Assembly (NCBI GenBank): GCA_963806335.1
Contig: CAWDXO010000009.1
Coordinates: 124,001-188,000 of the forward strand
Direction of reading: 5' to 3'
Length of the DNA: 64,000 bases
DNA from: Palsa-504 sp963806335
Lineage (GTDB): Bacteria > Actinomycetota > Actinomycetes > Streptosporangiales > Streptosporangiaceae
The notes below the pieces were generated by a model, which saw nothing but the letters and a program-made list of their open reading frames with translations, ran no database searches and was not told the origin of the DNA. Within the stretch, counting starts at the first letter, position 1; each line of letters begins with the position of its first letter. Below, piece by piece: positions 18,111 through 27,895 of the stretch. The translations under genes and the position numbers were made by a program.

Positions 18111-18968
18111 TTACGGCCAGCCGACGCCAGCGGCCGGCGCTCGGGCGGTCAGCAGCCGGCCAGTTCGCGACTTGTCAGTCATGCCCTCGGTGCCCCGCCA
18201 TTGAGTGGCCACCATGAACAGGGTTGTCCTGTTCGGGCCGCCGAGCGCGCACGAGAAGCAGCCGCGGTCCAGATGAATCGCCTGCAGCACCTCTCCTCCC
18301 TCCCGGACCCGTACGCACAGCTGGTTGGGAACGTCGGCGTACCAGATGTCTCCTTCGGCGTCGAGGCAGATACCGTCCGGCACACCGTCGCCAAGGTCAG
18401 CCCACACCCGCGGCTGAGACAGGCTGCCATCGGCAGCGATCTGGAACGCCGTCAGCTTCTGGCCGTAGGACTCGGCGACGATCAGCGTCGAGTTGTCGGG
18501 CGTGATGGCCATGCCGTTAGGAAAAGCGATCCCGTCCGCCACCAGGTGGGCCGACCCGTCCGGTTTAAGCAGGGTGATCATTCCGGGGGCGAACTTGCCG
18601 CCGGGGAAGTCGAAGCCCTGGTTGTTGAGGTAGACGTTCCCGCGTCCGTCTACGACGATCTCATTCCATGGATACCCCCGCTCAGCCAGGTCGCTCAGGT
18701 CGGCGTGGGTTACCAGCGATCCGTCCGGCTCTTGACGCAGCAGCCGTCCGTCGCGCGCCGCGACGACCAGCAGGCGGCCGTCGGGCAGCCAGTCGATGGA
18801 CATCGGAAAGGCCGGGAAATCAACCCGGGCCATCACTTCCGGCCGGCCCTCATCATCAACGGCGACGACCTCCTGCGCACCCCAATCGGCCAGCCACAAG
18901 CGATCATGGTGCCAGCGCAGCGACTCACCGAAGGAAAGGCCATCGAACAGGCGCTGGACCTCAGCCAC
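18111..18968 (-). CDS. SMP-30/gluconolactonase-family protein
   Basis: 285 residues forming a six-bladed propeller. Family metal ligands appear in place: E14 in 'FGESLRWH', the N in 'WNEIVVD', the N in 'AFPNGMAI', and the D in 'PDGICLD'. Members hydrolyse sugar lactones such as gluconolactone, or related esters, with a divalent metal. The gene is upstream of the broken glucose dehydrogenase on the same strand, so the pair once could oxidise glucose to gluconate. The enzyme itself looks intact. Confidence 0.85.
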   Translation of the reverse strand: MAEVQRLFDGLSFGESLRWHHDRLWLADWGAQEVVAVDDEGRPEVMARVDFPAFPMSIDWLPDGRLLVVAARDGRLLRQEPDGSLVTHADLSDLAERGYPWNEIVVDGRGNVYLNNQGFDFPGGKFAPGMITLLKPDGSAHLVADGIAFPNGMAITPDNSTLIVAESYGQKLTAFQIAADGSLSQPRVWADLGDGVPDGICLDAEGDIWYADVPNQLCVRVREGGEVLQAIHLDRGCFSCALGGPNRTTLFMVATQWRGTEGMTDKSRTGRLLTARAPAAGVGWP

Positions 18969-19258
18969 GGCGCACTCCTTTCGTCACGGTAGGGCCCTGC
19001 GGTCGCGGCGCCAGCGATCACCGTCTGGGAGCGATTTCCGGGCGGTTCACCGATGCCCCCGTTGTTTCCTTTTCGGTTGAAACAAGGCCGGTGAACCGCC
19101 CGGGCGGCCGGGTGGGAAATGCCCCCGCATAACCTGCTGCCTCAGTCAGCCAGCCACCTCGCCCGATCCGCACACGAGCACAATATGAAGCGGATGGTCT
19201 GCTGTCGATGTCCAAGATGGCATTGTTCGGCCATACCAAGCTGTGGTAAGCCAGCAAG
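18969..19258. promoter_or_regulatory. Divergent intergenic region, gluconolactonase/MocR
   Basis: 290 bases between two divergent genes. It should hold both promoters; MocR proteins usually bind direct repeats here and repress themselves. I could not identify a convincing repeat. An AT-richer patch 'gtttccttttcggttgaaac' lies at 19064-19083. Confidence 0.35.
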
Positions 19259-20665
19259 ATGGACCTGTTCCTCGACCCGGAAGCCGGGAAGCCGCTGACC
19301 GCGCAGCTTTACGAGCAGCTCCGCCGCGCCATTACCGGGGGCCGGCTGCTGCCCGGAGACCTGCTCGTCCCCAGCCGTCAGCTGGCCGACGAGCTCCGCG
19401 TGTCCAGGCACACGGTGACGACCGCGTACGGCCGCCTGGTGGCCGAGGGCTACGCCGAAGGACGCGCCGGCGGCGGCAGCGTGGTGGCATCCGCGTCCCC
19501 GGCGGCGCCCAAGACGGCGGGGCCGGCGGCCGCCCTCGGCCCGAGCCCCAGGTTCGCGGGCTGGTCTCCGTACTTCCGGCCGCCTTCGTACGGCTGCCGA
19601 TTCGATCTCCGGCCGGGACTGCCTGACCCCGCGCTGTTCCCGGCGGCGCAGTGGCGCCGCCGCGTCGCCGCGGCGATCGCCGCCGAAAATTCGTTGTATG
19701 GCGATCCAGCAGGCAAGATCAGGCTGCGGCGGGCCATCGCCGGCTGGGTGGCCCGGTCACGATCGGTGGCGGCATCGGAAGAAACGGTCGTGATCACCTG
19801 CGGCGCCCAGCATGCCATCGACCTGGTCGCCCGGGTCCTGCTCGAACCCGGCGACTGCGTCGCGGTCGAGGACCCCGGGTATACGCCGGCGGTGCGCTTG
19901 TTCGGGGCCCTCGGCGCGAGAGTCGTCGGCGTTCCCGTCGATGACCAAGGCTTGGTGGTGGATCTGCTACCGCCCGCGGCGCGCATCGTTTACGTCACGC
20001 CGTCACATCAATATCCCCTGGGCATGACGATGTCGATGCCGCGGCGCAGGGCGCTACTGCGCTGGGCGGAGCGCCACGACGCGGCGGTCATCGAAGATGA
20101 CTACGACACCGAATTCCGCTACGTCGACCGGCCGCTGGAACCCCTGCAGGCCCTCGATGCGGACGGCCGGGTGGTGTACATAGGCTCATTCTCCAAGAAC
20201 TTCTCCCCGTCGGTCCGCCTCGGCTTCGCCGTGGCGCCTCAGCCGCTAGCCGAGCCGATCGCCGCGCTCAGGCAGCTGATCGACTGGCATCCGCCGATCG
20301 CGACGCAGACCGCCCTGGCCGGCTTCATCGACGACGGCCTGCTCGACAAGCACATCCGGCGCAGCAGGCGCGTCTACGCCGAGCGCCACCACATTCTCAC
20401 CGAGGCACTCTCCGGGTCGCTGGCCGGCCACCTTAAGGCCCGTACCCCCAACGCCGGCCTGCACGTCGCCGCCTTGCTGCGGGAAGGGCTCTGCGAGAAG
20501 GAGGTGCTGCGGGCGGCCGCCCGGCACGGCATCGTCACATCCGGCCTGAGCGACTGCTTCCACACCGGCCCGGCACAATCAGGCCTCCTGATCGGATTCG
20601 GCACCGTCAGCAGCACCGGCCTGCAGGCAGCATTGCGCACTCTGGGCCGCATTCTCGCTTCCTGA
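19259..20665 (+). CDS. MocR/PdxR-type regulator (GntR HTH plus aminotransferase domain)
   Basis: 468 residues. A GntR winged helix (about 10-75, 'LTAQLYEQLRRAI', 'SRHTVTTAYGRLVAEG') is followed by a class I aminotransferase fold (about 110-465) with 'DYDTEFRY' and the PLP lysine in 'GSFSKNFSPSVRLGF'. MocR proteins sense PLP or amino-acid aldimines and often activate vitamin B6 or GABA genes next door. Neither pdxST nor gab genes are adjacent, so the target is unknown. Start ATG 19259 follows a purine-rich site 'agccagcaag'. Confidence 0.9.
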   Translation: MDLFLDPEAGKPLTAQLYEQLRRAITGGRLLPGDLLVPSRQLADELRVSRHTVTTAYGRLVAEGYAEGRAGGGSVVASASPAAPKTAGPAAALGPSPRFAGWSPYFRPPSYGCRFDLRPGLPDPALFPAAQWRRRVAAAIAAENSLYGDPAGKIRLRRAIAGWVARSRSVAASEETVVITCGAQHAIDLVARVLLEPGDCVAVEDPGYTPAVRLFGALGARVVGVPVDDQGLVVDLLPPAARIVYVTPSHQYPLGMTMSMPRRRALLRWAERHDAAVIEDDYDTEFRYVDRPLEPLQALDADGRVVYIGSFSKNFSPSVRLGFAVAPQPLAEPIAALRQLIDWHPPIATQTALAGFIDDGLLDKHIRRSRRVYAERHHILTEALSGSLAGHLKARTPNAGLHVAALLREGLCEKEVLRAAARHGIVTSGLSDCFHTGPAQSGLLIGFGTVSSTGLQAALRTLGRILAS

Positions 20666-21081
20666 ACCTCAACCCGGCGGATCAGCTCACTTCCCCGGCA
20701 GCTTCCCGGAAGGCCTCGTCGATGTTTATATCCGTCAACTGACCGATGTCTCCCGCTGCAATTTGCCGCAGCATTTGTCGTGCAACCCGCGCTGACAGGC
20801 GTAGCCGCTATTCCCCTAACTTGAGACTCCCGCGTGGCCGGCCTGCGCCAGTCCGTACACCTGTACGCCTCCGGTCACGCGGGTCAGGCTTCCCGGTAGC
20901 GAGTCACCAGGAGCGCAAGCGACGCTCCCCGGCTCTGCCTTCGCCCTTGGCCTCGCTGCCGGGGGGCCTCCTCTTTTCAAGCGGCACGGTATAACTAGGA
21001 CCAGTCCCAGAGCTGCTCGGCGCCCGTGCGCCGTACCGTGAAGCCATGGTCCGGCCGCCGGGTTAGGGGAAGGGAACTGAA
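20666..21081. other. Intergenic region, 416 bp
   Basis: No gene seen. It contains the small inverted repeat GTACACCTGTAC near 20852-20863 and 'aggaccagtccc' near 20997-21008; the latter resembles a DevR half-site pair but with a 2-base instead of 4-base spacer. The ribosome site 'ggggaaggga' precedes the GH15 gene. Confidence 0.35.
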
Positions 21082-22917
21082 ATGAACAGCTTGCCGATCG
21101 GCGATTATGCGCTGCTGTCGGACTGCCGGTCGGCGGCGCTGGTCAGCCGGGACGGCTCGGTGGACTGGCTGTGCTTTCCTCGTTTCGACTCGCCGTCCGT
21201 TTTCGCCCGGATCCTGGATCCCGGTGGCGGTCACTTCGCCATCCGGCCCGCCGGTGACTTCCAGGCCAGCCGCAAGTACGCGGACCAGACCATGGCGCTG
21301 GAAACCACGTTCCGCACCGCGGCTGGCACCGCAGTGCTGACCGACGCGATGGCGGTGGGCCGCAGCGACCGCGGCCACGATCTGGGCACCACGTCGCCGG
21401 GAGCCTTGCTGCGCCGGGTGGAGTGCACGAAGGGGGAGATCGATGTTGATGTCAGCTATGCGCCGCGGCCCGAATACGGCCTGATCTACCCGATCCTGGA
21501 AGCAGTCGAGGGCGGTATCGCCGCGCGCGGCGGCGCCGACCGGCTGCTGCTCTCCGGGCCGCCGGGCGTCCTGATCGCCGGCGCCACCGCCACCGCGCGC
21601 CTGCACCTGGCCGCCGGCCAGACGATCAGCTTCGCCCTCCACCACGGGCAGATCTCGGGGCCGCCGGTCACCGCGTGGAACGGCGATGAGATCGCCGCTC
21701 GCCTGGCGGACACGATGGAGGGCTGGCGCTCCTGGTCGGCCCTCCACCAGACCTACGAGGGGCCCTGGCGCGATCTGGTCCGCCATTCCGGCCGGGTGCT
21801 GCAGGCGCTCACGTTCGCCTCGACCGGAGCCATTGTCGCCGCGCCGACGACCTCACTGCCGGAGACCATAGGCGGCGAGCGGAACTGGGATTACCGCTAC
21901 ACCTGGGTCCGTGACGCCAGCTTGACCATGGAGGCCTTGTGGGTGGCGGCATGCCCCTTCGAGGCGAACAAGTTCTTCGGCTTCCTGGCCGATGCCGCGG
22001 CGTCCCAGCTGCAGCGTGGTTCGGATCTGCAGATCATGTTCGGCGTCGGCGGCGAGCACGACTTGTCCGAGCGGGAGCTGGCGCATCTGGCCGGCTGGCG
22101 GGCCAGCCGGCCCGTCCGGGTGGGCAACGGCGCATGGACCCAGCGTCAGCTGGACGTGTACGGCGAGCTGCTCGGCGCCGCGCAGCGGCTCGTCGACCAG
22201 CTAGCGGCCATGGATCCGATCACCAGGCAGTTCCTGGCCGCTGCGGCGGATACCGCCGCGAGCCGATGGACCGAGAAGGACCAGGGCATCTGGGAAATCC
22301 GCGGCGAGCCACGTGATTTCGTCTACTCCAAGCTGATGTGCTGGGTTGCGCTGGACCGGGCGATCGCCCTGGCCCCGCAGCTTTCCGCCGAGGACAAGGT
22401 CCCGGGCTGGGCGGCAGTCCGCGATCAGATCCGCGCGGCCATCCTCGAGCACGGGTGGAGTGAGAAGGCTGGCGCCTTCTCCCAGGCCTTCGGCAGCGAC
22501 GACCTTGACGCCTCCGGCCTGATGCTCGCGATCACCGGGTTCCTGCCCGCGGATGACCCGAGGATTAAGGCGACCATCCACGCGACCGCCACCCGGCTGA
22601 CCGACCAGCGCGGCCTGGTCTACCGCTACCTGGCTCAAGATGGCCTGGCCGGCGACGAGGGCACCTTCCTGCTGTGCACGTTCTGGCTAGCCCAGGCGCA
22701 GGCGCTGACCGGGGAGATCGACCAGGCCACCGCCACCTTTGAGCGCGCCGTGGCGGCGATCAACGACGTGGGCCTGCTGGCCGAGGAAGTCGACCCGGCC
22801 AGCGGTGAGATGATCGGCAACTTCCCGCAGGCGTTCAGCCACATCGGACTGGTCAACGCCGCGTGGGCCATCGCGCAGGCCCAGCAACGGGCGACCAACC
22901 CCGGGGCCGCGAGCTGA
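21082..22917 (+). CDS. Glycoside hydrolase family 15 (glucoamylase/trehalase type)
   Basis: 611 residues without a signal peptide. An N-terminal beta-sandwich (about 1-220, beginning 'PIGDYALLSDCRSAALVSRDGSVDWLC') precedes the (alpha/alpha)6 barrel (about 230-605) with 'RNWDYRYTWVRDASL', the catalytic acid region 'WEIRGEPRDFVYSKLMCW' and the catalytic base region 'LAEEVDPASGEMIGNFPQAFSH'. Mycobacterial relatives hydrolyse trehalose in a phosphate-dependent way; other relatives act on alpha-1,4 glucans. Both activities are plausible for a cytoplasmic enzyme. Its stop is 51 bases before the helicase start. Confidence 0.9.
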   Translation: MNSLPIGDYALLSDCRSAALVSRDGSVDWLCFPRFDSPSVFARILDPGGGHFAIRPAGDFQASRKYADQTMALETTFRTAAGTAVLTDAMAVGRSDRGHDLGTTSPGALLRRVECTKGEIDVDVSYAPRPEYGLIYPILEAVEGGIAARGGADRLLLSGPPGVLIAGATATARLHLAAGQTISFALHHGQISGPPVTAWNGDEIAARLADTMEGWRSWSALHQTYEGPWRDLVRHSGRVLQALTFASTGAIVAAPTTSLPETIGGERNWDYRYTWVRDASLTMEALWVAACPFEANKFFGFLADAAASQLQRGSDLQIMFGVGGEHDLSERELAHLAGWRASRPVRVGNGAWTQRQLDVYGELLGAAQRLVDQLAAMDPITRQFLAAAADTAASRWTEKDQGIWEIRGEPRDFVYSKLMCWVALDRAIALAPQLSAEDKVPGWAAVRDQIRAAILEHGWSEKAGAFSQAFGSDDLDASGLMLAITGFLPADDPRIKATIHATATRLTDQRGLVYRYLAQDGLAGDEGTFLLCTFWLAQAQALTGEIDQATATFERAVAAINDVGLLAEEVDPASGEMIGNFPQAFSHIGLVNAAWAIAQAQQRATNPGAAS

Positions 22918-22967
22918 CATCGCGCCCTGCTCATCGCAACGTGGGGCAGCGAACATATGGTGGTGCC

Positions 22968-24752
22968 GTGAATGAGGGGTTGCCACCCGGCGGAGCCGTG
23001 ATCGAGGAGCTCGCCCGGAGGCGTTTCGGCTTTGACCAGCTTCGTCCCGGACAGCTGCGCGCGGTCGAGGCGCTGGCCGTCGGCCGTGATGTGCTGGCTG
23101 TGCTGCCGACCGGGGGCGGGAAGTCGGCGATCTACGAGCTGGCCGGGCTGCTGCGGTCCGGGCCAACGGTCGTCGTCTCGCCGCTGATCGCGCTGCAGGA
23201 CGATCAGCTCGCGCATCTGCATGCGGCCGGCCTGTCGGCCATCGTCCTTAACTCGCAGCAGTCGGCCGGGGCGCGCGCGGCAGCGCTCATCGCCTCCTGC
23301 CACTCCGGCACGTTCATCTTCCTCTCGCCTGAGCAACTGGTAAACAAGGAGACTCGCCACGCGCTGCAGCGCGCGCGACCGGGGCTCTTCGTCGTCGACG
23401 AAGCACACCTGATAAGTCAGTGGGGGCACGACTTCCGTCCCGACTACATGCTGCTCGGAGCGCAGGCCGAGGCGGTAGGCGCGCCGGCTCGCCTGGCCTT
23501 GACCGCGACCGCGGCGCCACCGGTGCGGCAGGAGATCGGGCGGCGGCTCGGCCTCCGCGATCCGGCGGTGGTAATGGGCAACCTCGACCGGCCGCACATT
23601 GAGCTCTCGGTGCGCCATGTGCGCACTATCCCCGACAAGCAGCGCGAGCTTGTGCGGGCGGCAGGCGAGCTGGCCGGCTCGGGGATTGTCTATACGGCGA
23701 CGCACGCCGACGCGCAGGCAGCGCACGACGCGCTCGCGTCGGCAGGCGAGCAGGTGACGCTCTATCACGCCGGGCTCTCCGGACGCGAGCGGCGCGACGC
23801 GATGACGGCATTTCTCGACGGCTCGGCCCGGATCGTCGCGGCGACGGTCGCGTTCGGCATGGGGATCGACAAGCCGGACGTGCGCTGGGTACTGCACGCC
23901 GACCCGCCGCCCTCACTCGACGCGTATTACCAGGAACTCGGGCGCGCCGGCCGAGACGGCAAGCCGTCGTACGCGCGGCTGGTCTACCGGACCGAGGACT
24001 TCGCGACGGCGCGTCATCTCGCCACGAGGGGCGTCTCCGACACGGCCGTCGCGCGGGTGGCAGCCGCGCTCGCGACCGATCAGCGTGTCGAACTAGGACC
24101 GCGGCAGCAGACGGCCGCGGCCATCCGTCTCGTCGACCTCGGAGCGGCGACGTGGCAGGCAGACGGCGGCGTTCGCTGGACGGGGACGATCGGCGTGGCG
24201 GCGGCCCTTGAGGCATCGGAGGCAGAGACGCGGCGCGAGAACGAGGTGGAGCGCTCGCGGCTGGAGATGATGCGCCGCTACGCGGAGCACACCGGCTGCC
24301 GTCGGTCCTTCCTGCTTTCTTACTTCGGGCAGGACTATCCAGGTCCATGCGGGAACTGCGACAACGACCTCGCCCACGTGGAGGTCGCGCAGGTCGACGC
24401 CCCGTTCGCGGTCGGTGCGCGCGTCGCGAGCGAGCGCTGGGGTGAGGGTACGGTGCAGCGCTACGACGGCGACCAGCTAACGGTGCTGTTCGACGAACAT
24501 GGCTACCGCGACCTGCTCGTGCCGCTCGTACTCGAACGCGGCCTGCTTCGACCCGCGTCGAGCGGCGGTGGTGGCTTAGAAACTCGGCTGGGCGCGGACC
24601 GCCGGTGTCAGCACCTCGCCGACCGCCTCGACCAGCAGCGTCACCTCATAGGAGACCAGGTCCGTATCGCACTCCAGCGCGGCCAGGACGGCCAGGCAGG
24701 AGCCGTCGCTGATCGCCTTGATGAGCATCAGCCCGCCGTCCATTTCCACTAG
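22968..24752 (+). CDS. RecQ-family ATP-dependent DNA helicase
   Basis: Start GTG 22968, about 594 residues. Helicase motifs are complete: motif I 'LPTGGGKS' (K52), motif II 'DEAH', 'TATA', and motif VI 'QELGRAGRDGK'. A RecQ zinc-binding cysteine cluster follows ('GCRRSF', 'GPCGNCDN'). The conserved part ends near 'LERGLLRPA' (about 24553). The last 60 or so codons run antisense through the roadblock gene and have no family character, so the original stop has probably been lost. RecQ enzymes unwind recombination and fork intermediates. Confidence 0.85.
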   Translation: MNEGLPPGGAVIEELARRRFGFDQLRPGQLRAVEALAVGRDVLAVLPTGGGKSAIYELAGLLRSGPTVVVSPLIALQDDQLAHLHAAGLSAIVLNSQQSAGARAAALIASCHSGTFIFLSPEQLVNKETRHALQRARPGLFVVDEAHLISQWGHDFRPDYMLLGAQAEAVGAPARLALTATAAPPVRQEIGRRLGLRDPAVVMGNLDRPHIELSVRHVRTIPDKQRELVRAAGELAGSGIVYTATHADAQAAHDALASAGEQVTLYHAGLSGRERRDAMTAFLDGSARIVAATVAFGMGIDKPDVRWVLHADPPPSLDAYYQELGRAGRDGKPSYARLVYRTEDFATARHLATRGVSDTAVARVAAALATDQRVELGPRQQTAAAIRLVDLGAATWQADGGVRWTGTIGVAAALEASEAETRRENEVERSRLEMMRRYAEHTGCRRSFLLSYFGQDYPGPCGNCDNDLAHVEVAQVDAPFAVGARVASERWGEGTVQRYDGDQLTVLFDEHGYRDLLVPLVLERGLLRPASSGGGGLETRLGADRRCQHLADRLDQQRHLIGDQVRIALQRGQDGQAGAVADRLDEHQPAVHFH

Positions 24753-24980
24753 GGCCTGAAGGGGCGGCCCGGCCTCGAATATTCGCGCAGCGCCCTGCAT
24801 CAGGCCGGCCAGCCCAGAGGTGATGGCCGCGAGCTGTTCGGCGAAACCGAACGGGATGCCTTCTGATAGCGCCAGCGGTACACCGTCGGCGGATACCACG
24901 ACCGCGTGCGCGACATCAGGCACTCGCGTGGTGAAGTCGGTGACCAGCCAGTTCAGGTCCTGGCGGTAGGCGTAGCTCAA
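24576..24980 (-). CDS. cvnB: Roadblock/LC7 protein of a conservon (CvnB-like)
   Basis: 134 residues, the usual length for this family: 'LNWLVTDFTTRVPDVAHAVVVSADGVPLALSEG' is the hallmark start. The TTG start overlaps the stop of the sensor kinase (TTGA), so translation is coupled; a strong ribosome site lies inside the kinase gene. In Streptomyces conservons the roadblock protein, a DUF742 protein and a small GTPase work with the kinase at the membrane. Here the next two genes are absent and the 3' end overlaps the convergent helicase tail by 177 bases. Confidence 0.9.
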   Translation of the reverse strand: MSYAYRQDLNWLVTDFTTRVPDVAHAVVVSADGVPLALSEGIPFGFAEQLAAITSGLAGLMQGAARIFEAGPPLQALVEMDGGLMLIKAISDGSCLAVLAALECDTDLVSYEVTLLVEAVGEVLTPAVRAQPSF

Positions 24981-27685
24981 CGATCCGCTCCCTCTTCCTT
25001 ACGGGACGTCTGCCCCTGCGCCCGGCGGGCTCCGCGCTGGAATCCGCTCAGGCGGCTGCGGGCATGCTCGGGTGATCGTTGTCGCGCCGGGCCTTGCGTC
25101 TGCGTCACGTGTCCATCGGGCGCACGGGTGCCGGCCTGGCGGCTGCCACCCGCCGAGCCGGGGATCAGATTCGCCTGCGGGACGCGCGTGGGCAGCCCGG
25201 CGGCCGTGTGGTTACCGCGGACCGGATCGGCGATGATCTGCGCGGCTTGACGCCCTTCGGCCCACCAGTCCGTGCCGGGCAGCCGACCATCACCCGCCTG
25301 CGGGCCGCCCGCCTGCGGGCCGCCCGCCTGCGGGCCGGCCGCCTGCGGGCCGGCCGCCTGCAGGACGGCCGCCTGCGGGCCGGCCGCGTCTGGCCTGCCG
25401 CCGTTCCCGTTCCCTGCCGTCCCGGTGGCGGATGGCCGGTCGCGGAACCAGTCTGGACTCGCCGCGCCGGCCGCGGGGACCGTCTCGCGCGGGCCAGTGC
25501 CGTTGTAGGCGAACGCGGCGGGGGCGCCCGCCCGGTCGTTCGCGGGCTGGTCTTCCGCCGTGGGACGCGCGGCGATGCTGTGGCGGCCGGGTGACCGCCT
25601 GATCGCGGGTTCGGCTTGGGCGGCAACTGGCGGCGTCCACCGGTCGTACCAGCTGGCGCCACGCTCGGCGAGGCTGTCCGGCAGCCACACCAGGGCGGTC
25701 AGCCCGCGCGGGGATCCGGCCCGCAGCCGAACCCGGATGCCGTGTCGATCGGCCAGCCGCGCCACCGCGAACAGGCCCATGTGCCTTGATACCGATTCGT
25801 CGAGCACGGGCACGCTATCCAGCCGCCAGTTCATCTCCGCCAGCCGGGCCTCGGATACGCCGACGCCGCTGTCGCTGACCTCGATCAGCACACCCCCGGT
25901 GGCCAGTTCCCTGGCTGACACGTGGACCTGGGTGTCCTTGGGGGAGAAGACCGTGGCGTTCTCGATGACCTCGGCGAGCAGGTGCGCGACGTCGGATACC
26001 GCCTGGCCGGAGATCGAGATCCCAGGCTGGATCTTCAACGTCACCCTGTTGTACTGCTCGATCTCCGAGGTCGCGGCCCGGGCCACGTCCGTGAGCGCCA
26101 CCGGCTCGCTCCACTTCCGCGCGCCCTCGTGCCCGGCGAGCAGGAGAAGGTTCTCGGAGTTCCGGCGCATCCGGGTGACTAGGTGGTCCATCGAGAACAG
26201 GTTGGACAGCCGATCGGGATCTTCCTCGTTCTGCTCCAGGGAGTCGATCATGCGCGCCAGCCGCTCGATCAGCGACTGGCTCCGCCTGGACAGGCTGACG
26301 AACATCGCGTTGAAGCTTCGACGCAGCAACGCCTCGTTTCCGGCGAGCCGCACCGCTTCGGAGTGCACCTGGTCGAACGCGCGGGCGACCTGCCCGACCT
26401 CGTCGGTGGACAGCACGTCGATCGGCTCCACCTCCAGGCTCGTCGCGGAGTCCGGGGTCTCGCCCAGCTGCCGGACCCGTTCCGGCAGCTGCACCGTGGC
26501 GATATCAAGCGCGCCCGCCCGCAGCCTGCGCAGCGGCAGGACCAGTGACCTGGCGACAAGCACCGCCGCGGCCAGGACGAGGAACAGGACGATCGCGGTG
26601 ATGATGGTGGTAATCAGCGCGGACCGCTGCGCGCCCTGCTGCAGCGACTGCGCGCGCGAGACGATGTTCCCGGCTATTTGATCTTCGACGGTCTGCATCT
26701 CGTCGAGCTTGGAGGACATCGCCTTGTACCAGACGCTAGGCGCCTGGTTCAGGGTGAAGCCAATGGCCGGGAGATTAATGGTGGATGTGTTCAGCGGCTG
26801 CTGATCGTTACCGTCGATGAGGAAGAAGTCCTCGATGACCTCCGCCTTGTTCACCCCGGGGCCGTTGACCGTGCTGGCGAACGCGCTCCGCTCCGCGGGC
26901 GTGGCCGTCGACTCGAACGCCGCCTCGTCAGCGAATTCCTCGGACTGCGCGGTCGTCAGGGCCTGTACCACGCCGTCACCGAAAAACTGCTGCGTGAAGG
27001 CGTTATACAGGAGCGCGCGCTGCTGGGCGGCTGCGTCCTTCGCCAGTGACAGCGAGTTCAGCGTCCGGACGTCGTTGGCAAGGCTGGAGTCGGAGGTGCC
27101 CTGGGCGATCTCGTCGTTCAGGGTGATCATTTCGCCGATGGGCGTCGCGTAGTCGGCGATCACCCCCAGCACGTCGCTGCCCTGGCCTTGAGCGGTCGCG
27201 CGCAGCGTTTTGAGGCCCTTGGTGCTGGTCTGCGACAGCACGACGGCCACGGTGGCCTGGATGTTCGCCGGGAAGGAACCGCCGATGCCGGCGGCCTGCG
27301 CCTGGACCGCGGCCGCCTGGGCTTCGGTCGCGTGGTACACGGGCTTGAGGTCATTGAGGTTGCCGCCGGCGATGACGCCAAGGGTCTTGTCTCGTTCGTT
27401 CTGCAGGTCCTGCACCAGGACCGTGGTCTGCTCGCCGAGGTTGGCCAGCTGTGAAACCTGGCCGAACTGGGCCGCGCTGTCAGACGCCGCCGCTATCCGC
27501 AGGCCGCCGAAGACCAGGCCCATGATCAGCGCCAGCGCGATCACCGCGATCAGGCGCCACGACACCGGCCAGTTCTGCAGTCTCAGCGTCCACGAACTAG
27601 GGACGCCGAAAGCCGTTGATTTCTGGGCGCGCTTATCGGCAATACCGGCGCGAGGTTCGGCGCTCGCCGCCCCGTGGTTTCCCAT
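24977..27685 (-). CDS. cvnA: Conservon sensor histidine kinase with NIT domain (CvnA-like)
   Basis: 902 residues: transmembrane helix about 38-58, a nitrate/nitrite-sensing (NIT) helical domain (about 60-335), a second helix (about 358-382), a HAMP segment, and an HATPase domain (about 540-690, 'HLLAEVIENATVFSPKDT', 'DSGVGVSEARL', 'GLFAVARLADRHGI'). No classical HisKA phospho-acceptor is obvious, as usual for CvnA proteins. A long Pro/Gly/Ala-rich tail follows, with an 'AAGPQAGGPQ' repeat. An extracellular solute is the likely signal; the substrate-binding protein encoded just upstream may deliver it (inference). Confidence 0.9.
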   Translation of the reverse strand: MGNHGAASAEPRAGIADKRAQKSTAFGVPSSWTLRLQNWPVSWRLIAVIALALIMGLVFGGLRIAAASDSAAQFGQVSQLANLGEQTTVLVQDLQNERDKTLGVIAGGNLNDLKPVYHATEAQAAAVQAQAAGIGGSFPANIQATVAVVLSQTSTKGLKTLRATAQGQGSDVLGVIADYATPIGEMITLNDEIAQGTSDSSLANDVRTLNSLSLAKDAAAQQRALLYNAFTQQFFGDGVVQALTTAQSEEFADEAAFESTATPAERSAFASTVNGPGVNKAEVIEDFFLIDGNDQQPLNTSTINLPAIGFTLNQAPSVWYKAMSSKLDEMQTVEDQIAGNIVSRAQSLQQGAQRSALITTIITAIVLFLVLAAAVLVARSLVLPLRRLRAGALDIATVQLPERVRQLGETPDSATSLEVEPIDVLSTDEVGQVARAFDQVHSEAVRLAGNEALLRRSFNAMFVSLSRRSQSLIERLARMIDSLEQNEEDPDRLSNLFSMDHLVTRMRRNSENLLLLAGHEGARKWSEPVALTDVARAATSEIEQYNRVTLKIQPGISISGQAVSDVAHLLAEVIENATVFSPKDTQVHVSARELATGGVLIEVSDSGVGVSEARLAEMNWRLDSVPVLDESVSRHMGLFAVARLADRHGIRVRLRAGSPRGLTALVWLPDSLAERGASWYDRWTPPVAAQAEPAIRRSPGRHSIAARPTAEDQPANDRAGAPAAFAYNGTGPRETVPAAGAASPDWFRDRPSATGTAGNGNGGRPDAAGPQAAVLQAAGPQAAGPQAGGPQAGGPQAGDGRLPGTDWWAEGRQAAQIIADPVRGNHTAAGLPTRVPQANLIPGSAGGSRQAGTRAPDGHVTQTQGPARQRSPEHARSRLSGFQRGARRAQGQTSRKEEGADR
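25285..25385 (-). repeat. In-gene 15-bp repeat (GPQAGG tail of the sensor kinase)
   Basis: About six units of 'gcctgcgggccgccc' or its variants sit in the low-complexity tail of the conservon kinase. They look like slippage-prone coding DNA, not an independent element. Confidence 0.75.
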
Positions 27686-27895
27686 CAGTTATGTCCTTGC
27701 TGGGTACGCGCTCTGTTCGAGCCGTGTGATGACCGACGCAACTCACCCAGCCAGGCACCCCGGGACCCACCACCTCCGGCGGCACCAGTATGAGCTGCCG
27801 TAACTTTAATGGGATGGAGCGGGAAATGTCCGGCGGATGGGGATCTCGCCGGCACGTTTCGCGATCTTGACTGGAAGGCTGTCTCGAGGAAGTTA

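Noticed and set aside
20852..20863. GTACACCTGTAC inverted repeat upstream of GH15
   Set aside because: Single short palindrome with no regulator gene nearby to pair with it.
22635..23897. 420-codon frame opposite GH15 and the helicase
   Set aside because: It spans two real genes on the other strand and shows no family character.
25285..25385. Possible mobile or regulatory repeat
   Set aside because: It is a coding low-complexity repeat in frame with the kinase tail.
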